DNA of 25,207 nucleotides from Rhizoclosmatium globosum (lineage: Eukaryota; Chytridiomycota; Chytridiomycetes; Chytridiales; Chytriomycetaceae): the NCBI GenBank assembly GCA_002104985.1, contig MCGO01000369.1, positions 1 through 25,207 on the forward strand. Direction: 5' to 3'. Made by a program: the position numbers and the translations under genes. Each line of letters opens with the position of its first letter. Position 1 is the stretch's first letter. The notes beneath the pieces are model-generated. The model had not been told where the DNA came from and did no database searches. It saw only the letters and a program-made list of their open reading frames with translations. Positions 9,277 through 18,595 of the stretch are shown piece by piece.

Positions 9277-9999
9277 ATGGGAACGAATGACTGCTCCTTT
9301 TCCCAACTTCCACTGGAGCTTGTAATCAAAATTCTGTCGATTATCAGGCCACGAAACCTTTTTCGATTGCGGCGCGTCTCATCAGGCTTCAAAGAAGCTG
9401 TAGAATCAACTGTCGCTCTTCAACTGAAGCTAGCAAACAGTGGAGATCGGAGCCTTCAAGCACCGCTGCCAGTTTCCCCAAATTCCGTTTGGTCACCATT
9501 GAAACCCAATGCCTGTGTTGCGACGAATTTCAGCTGTGGTGGACTTTTGTATCCCACACTTGTCATTGTGTTCCGTCCCGTCATCTTGAACCATCTCGAA
9601 ATGAAACGAAGCAACCTATTCACACAAGGAACGAAAGGATACAAGCTTATTTGTGTTGGATATGAACGAGGAAGCGGGAACTTTATCTTTCAACCTTCAA
9701 CAACAAAGAAACCTATGATTGCGAATCAAGAATCACCTCCGATTTGGATTGTTGTTCATACTGAAACGCGATCGAGCTATATGAGTTCGGAAACAGTTGC
9801 TTCCGTTTGTTGGTCGCCTTTTGATCGTGGGGACGTAAGTTCTGTGGATTCAGCAATTGATGGTTGCACATTACCACAAATCATAGAGGTCAAAGTATCG
9901 AAGGGTGTCTCTCTGCAAGTACAGCTTATTCAAGAAGACTTTGAGTTGAAATTTGTACGCATCCATCCTTCGGATTTATTCGCAATACGCGAAGAATAA
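9277..9999 (+). CDS. F-box domain protein, intronless, 240 aa
   Basis: The ATG at 9277 opens a single exon of 240 codons plus stop. Residues 7-45 read SFSQLPLELVIKILSI followed by RPRNLFRLRRVSSGFKEAVES, the LPxELxxxIL and L..VS..F pattern of an F-box. F-box proteins link substrates to Skp1-cullin ubiquitin ligases. The remaining 195 residues show no repeats that I recognise (no WD40, LRR or Kelch) but contain beta-rich segments, so the substrate is unknown. The stop codon TAA overlaps an AATAAA hexamer at 9995-10000, and the convergent lipase gene ends only 20 bp downstream. Confidence 0.78.
   Translation: MGTNDCSFSQLPLELVIKILSIIRPRNLFRLRRVSSGFKEAVESTVALQLKLANSGDRSLQAPLPVSPNSVWSPLKPNACVATNFSCGGLLYPTLVIVFRPVILNHLEMKRSNLFTQGTKGYKLICVGYERGSGNFIFQPSTTKKPMIANQESPPIWIVVHTETRSSYMSSETVASVCWSPFDRGDVSSVDSAIDGCTLPQIIEVKVSKGVSLQVQLIQEDFELKFVRIHPSDLFAIREE
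9975..9980 (-). terminator. Candidate polyadenylation signal of the lipase gene
   Basis: AATAAA on the minus strand lies 40 bases past the lipase stop, inside the last codons of the convergent F-box gene. If used, the two mRNAs overlap tail to tail. Confidence 0.35.
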
Positions 10000-10019
10000 A
10001 AAGCAGTGTCTTTTGATAA

Positions 10020-11855
10020 TTATTTGAGGCGTCGATCGTATTCAGCTGGAAGATGCTCCCATGGAAACGGATATCCAGATTGTAACGCTCCAACAAAGGA
10101 ACCTCCTCCTATCAACGTTTTTCCAAATGCGGCAGGAATTCGAACACCCATAAACCAAATCGCGTTTTTGACAATACACTCCCAGTCTCTTGCTAAACCA
10201 ACAGAATAAGACGGTGTGTCATAGTTTAAGATAACTGGAACTCCAACGTGCTTGTAATCCGACTCACGGTTCAAAGCTGACGATTCTTTGTCGTCATCAT
10301 TAATACTAGGCGAAACTTGACTGCTTCCAAGTGGAAGGGCAGGAACGAAATCGTTCGCGTTTACCACTCGATAAACGACAACTGTAACCAAATTAATCAG
10401 TTTCAAAAAAGAGAAGAAAGATCGCGGGTCTTACTTTGGTTGGCGGTGAAGCTTTTTGAAACTGAAGAAGCAAACTTGGAATCACCACATTTCGGGGAAC
10501 CAAACGTATAGCAACCTTTGACCAGCTGGGAAAATTATGAGAGTTACATTAAAGAACGTAAGTAACCATACCCCAGAACTAATGATTGGATGTTTGACAT
10601 GAACCAAATGAGCCAACACAAGTGTTGCAAGACTCGCCCCCATGGAATGCCCAGTAAACCAAATAAAAGGCGACCTCTTGTCTGTCAAAAGTCGAACAGT
10701 AGGATCATTTGTGCGCTGCAAATTCGATCTGCTAAACTGAGGAATAACTTTGTTTTCCAAAACTTCCAACAGCTTTTGCACATTCAAGGGACCCGCTGTC
10801 TTTGAAGGAGCGATGACAGGAATGTATTCAATTCCTTTAATATCAGGCTTCCCGAAATCCAGACTGTTGTAGAATGCCTAGTTTGTGTAAACGAAAGACT
10901 CACTGCTGTTCAATTAAATACCTCATGGGTTTGGCCCGGCAAAACACTGTGATCTTGCTGTACCTTACGAATAAGAGCATTCGACAAGAGCTCAGAAATA
11001 TCCAATGGACTTGCTCCCGCAAATGCGATCACAATAAAGTTGCATTCGACAGAGTAAAAGATAGTCGCCCCACATGTGTCAGTCAATATTGATTCGATCT
11101 TGAATCCATAAAGATCCGCGAAGTGAGCTATTAGACATTCAGAAACCCTTTTTTAACATAACGTGGATTTTACCAACAACCTCAGGCCGCTCATACAATA
11201 ATGCCGATAAATGCAGCAGCAGCTTGGCAACAGCAACGTTGAAAGGCGGTCGAGACTTAGCTTCCACCGAATTCGGAACGCGACAAACTCCCTCCAACAC
11301 CGCCTGTTCCACAAACCGCACATCATGCTGAATCTTTTCTGCAAATGCTTTGAAGAAACGCGGGGATGAAGCCGATATCACGCTTGGGGCGATCAGACGG
11401 GTTTCAGGTGGAACAACGGAGCTTGTGCCTTTGTTCACGGGTATTTTATAAGGCGTCACGAGCCTTTAGAGACAATAAGCCGTTGTGTGAAAGAGATTGA
11501 TCGGGTGACTCACATTGGAAGCATCTTGTTCGACAGAGGGCCAACAAAGGTGTAGCCAAGCATTCCAGCAACCGACGCCCAAAACAGAACGAATCCATTT
11601 GACGCAACAACAAATAAACTTGATTCAAAAGAAAGAAAGAAAGTGTGAGCAAAGCCGGGTCGCCAGGGCCTTTGATTGGCGCCCATGAGTAAACTATTGA
11701 ACCGACCTGTCGATCCATAAAAGTGCGTTGGACGAGAACAGGCGGCTCCAACGGCTCCAGTCCGTCAAGTCGTACGTCTCTTCTGGATCTTGCTCCCTCT
11801 CTTCGTGGATGATCGAATGCTTTGTTGATTCTGTTGGAGTTGTAGGTTGCGCCAT
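10020..11855 (-). CDS. Class 3 (fungal-type) lipase with N-terminal membrane segment, seven exons
   Basis: On the minus strand the exons are 11855-11707, 11618-11514, 11463-11174, 11127-10922, 10877-10572, 10525-10435 and 10381-10020; all phases join and give 502 aa. Introns are 44-53 nt except the first (88 nt). Residues about 50-80 (LFVVASNGFVLFWASVAGML) are hydrophobic and predict a membrane anchor. The lipase_3 core has IAFAGASPLDISELL, HEAFYNSL, the nucleophile elbow FTGHSMGASLATLVL, CYTFGSPKCGD and RVVNANDFVPALP, with a His in YKHVG as the probable catalytic base. These motifs fit triacylglycerol or diacylglycerol lipases of the Rhizomucor/DAGL group. The start MAQPTTPTES at 11855 is preferred over an ATG 5 nt upstream, which is out of frame. 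Its 3' end is convergent with the F-box gene, and its promoter lies in 175 bp next to the chitin synthase A 3' end. Confidence 0.92.
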
Positions 11856-12030
11856 TCCATCAAAAGTTTAACTCAATACATTCTAACATCATGTATAATC
11901 ATAAGCGACAAAAACGGTAAAAAGAGATCCAAAATGAAAATAAAGGAGGTCAGTATAACGGAACGGGACTTCAACATGCTCAACACTTCCATCCCAATCT
12001 CGATCCAACCTCCGAATTATAAGCGCATAT

Positions 12031-15000
12031 TTATCCACAAAGTCCCTGAGTGAAGCGGTAGAACATACTTCCCAAGAAACGAACTGCTGACAGACCCAAG
12101 TTGGCGTAGAAAATGAATTTCAGGTATGGGTTGATGTTCGAGTCTGGCAACATTCCTTCGTCACCAACCAAGTGCATCGCAGTGTACAAGTAGTTCTTGA
12201 TCCATGGAGTTGTCAACACAGCAATCAGCAAACCGTTAGAGAACAACCACCAAATAATAACATTTGTACGGAAGTTCTTGAAGTAATCTTCTTGCTTGGT
12301 CTTGGCATCTCGCTTCTTCTTTTCGTTCTCTCTTGGAGTCTTGAGGGCGGCAATGTGCTTGTCGTATCCAGTGTTAATATCGGTTCTGTCGGTTGGGACT
12401 TCGACTTCGGCAACAGCCTTGCCTCCGTCCTTGGTCATCTTGGCAACACCCAAATCGGCGCCTTGAACGTTGTCTCCCTTTGTTCCCCATGAAACATCGT
12501 GCAAGTTACAGACTGTGGAAAAATGAGCCATTAGCACAACATTCATAAGTGAGGTTAAGAGACTTACAGGCGTATACGTTCAAGATGTTGACGTAGGAGG
12601 GAAGCAACAACAAGTATTGAAGGAAGGAAGTGAACATGTGCCATGGCTCAAAGTACAAGAACGATGAGATAAAGTAAAGACCATATGTGGCAGCCAATGA
12701 CATGACAATATCTCTGAACAAACTGAGGTTCCACAAGAAGAAGAACATGTTTTGATCCGTGTGAACCTGGTACTGAGCAATAGCATACAAGATCACAGCA
12801 TAAACAGAGAATACACCGAGGTACAACATGACAGCCATAATAAGGGCAAACAGGATCATAATAATCAAGTAAGTGACCTTGGCTCCCTGAGGACGGTTTC
12901 CGAGAGAAAGGACAAACAACAACACCATAGAGACAATGTAACCCTGTGTGCTAGATGAGTTGGATGTAAATAAAATGAGAATAGACATACATCAGTCAAC
13001 AAGGTGGTGATGAGTTGGTTTACACTGAAACAAGTCTTGGCACCAAGTTCACACTTTCCAATTGGTCCCAAGGCATAAATTGGAGATACGTCGGTTCTCA
13101 TACTACCCAAAGAGTCGTATTGAGCCAACACGACTGGGTTGGATGGGTCCATCAAGAAGTAGAAAGTGAGGAAGAAGTTGGCCTAATGGAGCTTTTAGTA
13201 CTTGTGGGAAAACCAAAAGAGCAGAGAAATACGAACCAAACCAAGCCAGTTGAAAGCCAAGTTAATCAAGTTGTAGACAAACTCAACACAGAAAGCAATC
13301 TTTCTGAACACAGAGTGGTCACTTCTGAAAATCAAGGACCAGTTGATGAGAGCGTGGAGAGTGGCAAAGAAAGAACCGTTCAACCAACGACGACGCTGAG
13401 AAATGAACTCGGGAATCGTGTCTGGAACATCGGTCTCAGCTCTTGCACCACGAACATATCGCAAAATCCATCTAGCCTTGGCTTTGGTAACCAACTCGAA
13501 ACAGAGAATACGATCTTCAGCCAAGTACATGTTAGCCTGGAAAATGTTGTTTCCACCGTGCATAGTTTCTCCCTTAAAGTATTGCTGCAATGGAACTCCT
13601 TGAACGGCAGCGAATCGATACGCAGAGAAAGCACCTGGCAACACAGAAATGAAACCGAACGAAGACTCAAGTGGCTTGTCAAGAATGTTGGACATTTTGT
13701 ACTCAAAGTTTTGGGAAGCAACGAGAGGGTTGAGGAGCTTGGACCAGGCGTAACCCAATTCAGCATAGATTTCACCACAAGCACCTCCAATTTGGGGGTT
13801 CTTGTCGAAGGCCTTCCACAAGTGGTAGATGGAAGACTCGGTTGGCTTTGTACCGACATCGATCAAGATACACACGTTTGGACGCAAAAGAGTACCGAAA
13901 GCGTTGAAGAACCAACGGTGGGAGTTGATCTTCTTGGCATTCTTTTCTTTCAAGAAGAACATGATCTGGCATGGAACAATACTGATACCAAATCGTGAGA
14001 AACGTTGCTTAAGTCACAAATAAACTCACCCTTGTTGGGCACCAGAAATGTTCATATCGGGATCAACCGCCAATTGGGTCGTGTATTCGAACAAGTGACC
14101 AGTGACATCCTTGTCACTAACCTTGTTTTTCATGATACCGTCTTGGTACACACCCATCAAACCAAGAACGTTCAATACACGAGGGTGGACCTTGGTACGT
14201 CCATCAGAAACGATACAAATAACAACCTTGGTCCATCCACTGTCACCCCAAGTTGTTGATCGGGAACGCTTGCAGAGGTAAGAAATGTTCTTCATGAGAG
14301 CCGTCATCGTCTTACAGAAGAGGTCATCGCCTTCGTTATACCTAGATAATGAGGTAAACATCGTGAAACGAATTCCAATCGAGTGTCTCACATCGTAACA
14401 ACAATAAAGATCTCAGTGGGTCTCTTGGACTCCTGCTGTCTCAACACATAACCCTCCTTTCCAAAGTCATCGGCATCACAGGTGACGGCAGTGTAACGCA
14501 TTTGAGTGAACTCCTCGCCCTCTTTGAATTGACCCAACTGCAAGACACGATCTGGCACTGGAATGTCAATGACCAAGTTACCTTCCTGAGTCAATTCGAC
14601 CTTCTTGACTGTACGTCTTGTAGTGATGTTCAAGACGTCATGATTGACTTGGATGTTTTGGATGGAAGCACCGAAACGGGGGTCGATCAACATGCCTGGA
14701 GGAGGCACATTGGCAGGGACCATGACGGGTCCGTACAATGGCTGGGCGTAGTGGTTCTCTCCAGCTGGGTAGGCGTAAGGAGCTGGGCCGGGGCCGGCGA
14801 TGCTCGGAGGGTAGGCTGATTGGCCCATTGGCTGGCCATACTGCACAAGAGACGCCTGCTCTGCCTGCTTCGTCGAAAGAAGTGTTATGATTCACGCATT
14901 CAGTGTGTGTTCAGGAGCATTGACTCACGAGGTGGGGTGGAGGAGTGCTAAATTGGGCAGATGGAGGCGGTGCTGGAACGCCGTACTGCGAAGGTGGCGG

Positions 15001-15225
15001 GGCTGGCTGGAACTGCTGCATTGGAATCGACGAATACGTTGATGGAGGTGGGCCAGGGCGACGCTGGCCTGGCTGTTGCTGGCTCTGGGTCTGGCTCTGA
15101 GGGTACGATGAGTACGAGGATTGCGAGTCATACGATGTGATCGACTGTTCATCGGGTTGGGGAAGCCCACGACGAGGCTGTCCAGTGCTGCCCGTGCGTT
15201 GGCGGTCGCGAGGGTAGTCACTCAT
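12031..15225 (-). CDS. CHS: Chitin synthase A, division 1, complete, seven exons
   Basis: Exons on the minus strand are 15225-14929, about 14864-14392, 14341-14030, 13981-13237, 13182-12991, 12943-12568 and 12512-12031, giving about 958 aa with all phases consistent. The first 130 residues are Pro/Gln/Ser-rich and disordered. Then follows the Chitin_synth_1N block ([16 protein letters not shown]), [50 protein letters not shown], the catalytic EDR at 516-518 and the QRRRW processivity motif at 556-560. The C-terminal part has several membrane helices (for example [18 protein letters not shown]). It is a family 2 glycosyltransferase that polymerises UDP-GlcNAc into chitin at the plasma membrane. 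The third-to-last junction uses a weak donor GTTCGT, chosen because it restores [14 protein letters not shown]. The intron 1 acceptor could be 3 nt earlier. No myosin domain is present. Confidence 0.96.
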
Positions 15226-15382
15226 TTAGTTGGTGGTTTTTGGCAGTGGTGTGACTCGAACCTTGCTGTGATGGCGGCCAAAAACGGCAACGGAGTTCAA
15301 TCTCCGCCGCCGCTTTCATTATACAGAAAACTGACTTTATTTAGGTATTCTGATGACTTCGAAACGCAAAAGCATCAGTATT
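15226..15382. promoter_or_regulatory. 157-bp spacer: 3' end of chitin synthase B and promoter of chitin synthase A
   Basis: Both genes read leftward, so this short spacer must end transcription of B and start A. An AATAAA on the minus strand lies at 15341-15336, 42 bases after the B stop. No TATA box or other site is clear. Confidence 0.5.
15336..15341 (-). terminator. Candidate polyadenylation signal of chitin synthase B
   Basis: AATAAA on the minus strand, 42 bases downstream of the stop codon at 15385-15383. Confidence 0.4.
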
Positions 15383-18300
15383 TTAGAAGAACTTGTGTAA
15401 AATGTTCAAAAATAGGTAAATCAAGCATCCCACAAAACGAACGGATGCCAGTCCCAAGTTGGCGTAAAAAATAAACTGCAAGTAAGGATTAGTACCGCTC
15501 GCAGCTCCAATTTTGCCTCCAGAACTCTCTCGAATCGCATTAAAGATCAAGTCTTGGATCCAAGTCGTTGTCAAGAGCCCAACAAGGATTCCATTTGTTG
15601 CTAGCCACGCTAAGATAACATTGGTTCTGAATGTCTTGAAATAGTCCTCTTGTTTAGTCTTGGCATCCACTTTCTGTTCGTCTTTGGGGCGTTCCTCCTT
15701 CAAATGCGCAATGTATTGACCGTCTAGCATCAATTGGTTAATAAATAAATCATATTACATTCAAGCTTACAGGCAGCGTTTATGTCACTCTGCTCAACAA
15801 CATCGACCTCAACAACATCTTTTCCGTCTTTCCCATGCGCAACTTTGACTATACCGAGATCTGTACTGGAGCTGTTGTCTCCCTTCGTTCCCCATGACAC
15901 GTCATGCAAGTTACAGACTACAAATTTTTAGTAACGGGACAACAGGAAATGAGAATCCACTTACAAGCATACACGTTCAAAATGTTGACATACGACGGAA
16001 GCAACAGTAAATATTGGAAGAAGCTTGTGAACATATGCCATGGCTCAAAGTATAAAATACTTGATAGCAAGTAAAGACCATATGTAGCTCCCAACGAACA
16101 AACAGTGTCTCTAAACAACGGGAAATACTGAAATAAGATTTGGGCCGTGTTCTTGCCTCGGAACTGTGGATGAGAAGCCATATATGTAGGATTTGTGATT
16201 TGTTCCACTGTTTGCGCAACGATTCCGTATACTTGGAATATTCCGAGGTATAGCATAACTGCCATAATCACTGCGAAGATGCACATGGCGAATGTGTACA
16301 TGAACTTGGATCCTTGTGGACGATTTCCAAGGGAACAAATAAAGACGAGAACCATTGAGACCATGTAACCCTGTGAAAATATAAGCAGTTGTGTAATTTC
16401 AGAGTGAAACCCACGTAACGCAGGATAGTGGAATAAACAAGGAACTGATTGGCTGCTCCTGCATCAGTGTTGTCTGGACTTCCTCCGAGTGCACTGATAG
16501 TTTTTCCATTGACGGTAATTGTTACAGGAGTTTGCATCAAGAAATAGAATGTTAAATAAAAGTTTCCCTTCAGTGTGAAATGATTCAGTGACACAACAAA
16601 GGAGAACATGAACGGGAACTCACAATTCCAGTCCAGTTAAACAGCAAATTGATGGTGTTGTAAAAGAACTCAACGCAAAACAAAAACTTTTGAATAGGGT
16701 TGTGACCACTTCTGAAAATCAGGAACCAGTGAGTCAATGCATGGATAGTCGCAAAAAACGATCCGTTAAGCCAACGTCGACGTTGAGAAATGAACTCGGG
16801 CACAGCATCCGGCACGTCTGTTTCAGCACGTGCTGCCTTGATGTACCGAAGAACCCACGCTTCCCCCTTCTTCGTAACCAACTCAAAACAAAGAATACGG
16901 TCCTCAGCAAGATACATATTCGCCGCGAAAATGTTTTCTCCACCGTGCATAGTTTCGCCCTTGAAATACTGTTGCAACGGCGTTCCCTGCAGCGCCGCGT
17001 ATCGATACGCGGAAAAGGCGCCTGGCAATACTGAAATATATCCAAACGAGGATTCAAGCGGCTTGTCAAGGATATTCGACATTTTGTATTCAAAGTTCTG
17101 GGAGGCTACAAGTGGGTTGATGAGTTTGATGCAGCCGTTTCCGACTTCAGCATAAATTTCTCCACAGGCTCCGCCGACTTTCTTGTCCACGTCAAATGCT
17201 TTCCAGAGATGGTATAGAGAGGTATCAGATGGCTTGGTACCGACGTCGATGAGTATGCAGACGTTTGGGTTGATGAGAGGACCGAAGGCGTTGAAGAACC
17301 AACGATGGGAGTTGATCTTTTTGGCATTCTTTTCCTTGAGACAGAAGAGAATTTGGCAGGGTACAATTCTAAAGGAATACATCAATTGTTGTCTCCGAAT
17401 CAAAACCTTACCCTTGCTTTGGTCCGTTAATCTCCATATTCTCACCGTCAATTGCAATTTGAGCAGTGTATTCAAACAAGTGGGCGGTAACAGGCTTATC
17501 TCCAACACTGTTCTTCATGATATTGTCTTGAAACACACCCATCAACCCAAGGACACTCAAAACGCGTTGGTTGATTTTGGTACGACCATCTGAAACGATG
17601 CAAATAACAGCTTTTTGCCATCCCATTTCACCCCATGTTTGGATTTGGTTCGCGAGCACAAGTATGCAATATTTTTCATGAGAGCCATCATGGTCTTGCA
17701 AAATAGCTCATCTCCTTCGTTGTACCTGAAGTGTGAGGTTAGAACTTCATCAAAATCTAAGGGAAAATACACTTACATGGTAACAACAATAAACAGCTCA
17801 GTCTGTCTTCCCAACTCTGTCTGCCGGAGCTTGTATCCCTTTGTCGAAAAGTCATCGGCACTACAAGTACAGCTGTTATCTTGTATGCGTGAATTCTTCA
17901 CCTTGCGTGAAAGTACCAAGCTTCAACAAAGACTGCGGCACGGGCAAGTCAATCACAAAATGTCCATGGTCAAGTTCAATATTTCTACGACTTGTTTTGA
18001 GGCGCGGTTGGCAGTACCGAGACGGGAAACTGTCAAGTATGGGGCTGGCATGTCTAGTTTGCTGATGTAGACGATTGGATGGTGAGGTGGTCTTGGGTAG
18101 TGTATATGGTGGAGGAATATAGCTTCCTTGTTGTGCAGCAATTGGGCCGTATAGAACTGCTGGGGCCAGCGGGTGGTTGCGCAGGAGGAGGAATGTATTG
18201 CTGGACTGGCGGCGGTGCAAATTGCTGTGATGCTGGTATCTGAATTGGTGCGGAAACAAATTGGGTTTGTGGGGGAGGGCCTTGGGGTGCATTGTTAGTG

Positions 18301-18494
18301 GAACCGCGTTTGGAACCGGGTTGTGATGCTTGAGGAGGTGGACCAGCCGGGAAATCCGATGGTCGTCTCTGCTGATAAACTGATTGAACAGCGACTTGAG
18401 GCTGTTGTTGATTTGGTGGTTGTTGTGGTGCATTGTTGCTTGAAGTACGACGCGACGAGCCTGGCGGAGGCGGTTGAGGAGCGTATGGATCCAT
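15383..18494 (-). CDS. CHS: Chitin synthase B, division 1; 5' third interrupted by single-base frame shifts
   Basis: Exons on the minus strand are 18494-17777, 17725-17412, 17368-16624, 16567-16415, 16370-15965, 15917-15771 and 15723-15383. It parallels chitin synthase A: the central exon is 745 nt in both, and borders after VVTM, before IVPCQI, after NW.G., before GY.VSM and before [10 protein letters not shown] coincide. Motifs [15 protein letters not shown] and QRRRW are intact. It has an extra intron (15724-15770) in the C-terminal tail that A lacks, and no intron in the Pro/Gln-rich N-terminus. From 17.63 kb rightward the protein jumps frame about six times: near 18162 (G run), about 18080-18115, about 17982, 17876, 17867 and about 17640. 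Each jump is a one- or two-base change and conserved residues continue on both sides. It is either a young pseudogene or sequencing error; the downstream two thirds are under evident constraint. Confidence 0.88.
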
Positions 18495-18595
18495 TGGAAT
18501 GCAAGATGATGATTCCTTTTTCGAGTGGAAACCGTTTTTGGAATTTCTCTGAATTGTGATTGGATTCTTTGATCTTCACCAATCAGATTCGAGCG
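18495..18595. promoter_or_regulatory. 101-bp divergent promoter between chitin synthase B and Pol kappa
   Basis: The two genes are divergently oriented and their start codons are about 101 bp apart if Pol kappa begins at 18596. The palindrome ATGGATCCAT (18485-18494) contains the chitin synthase B start on one strand and an ATG on the other. No TATA box is evident. Confidence 0.45.

Noticed and set aside
13015..13998. A 327-codon plus-strand open frame opposite chitin synthase A
   Set aside because: It is antisense to the most conserved catalytic exon and its composition mirrors that constraint; it has no recognisable domain.
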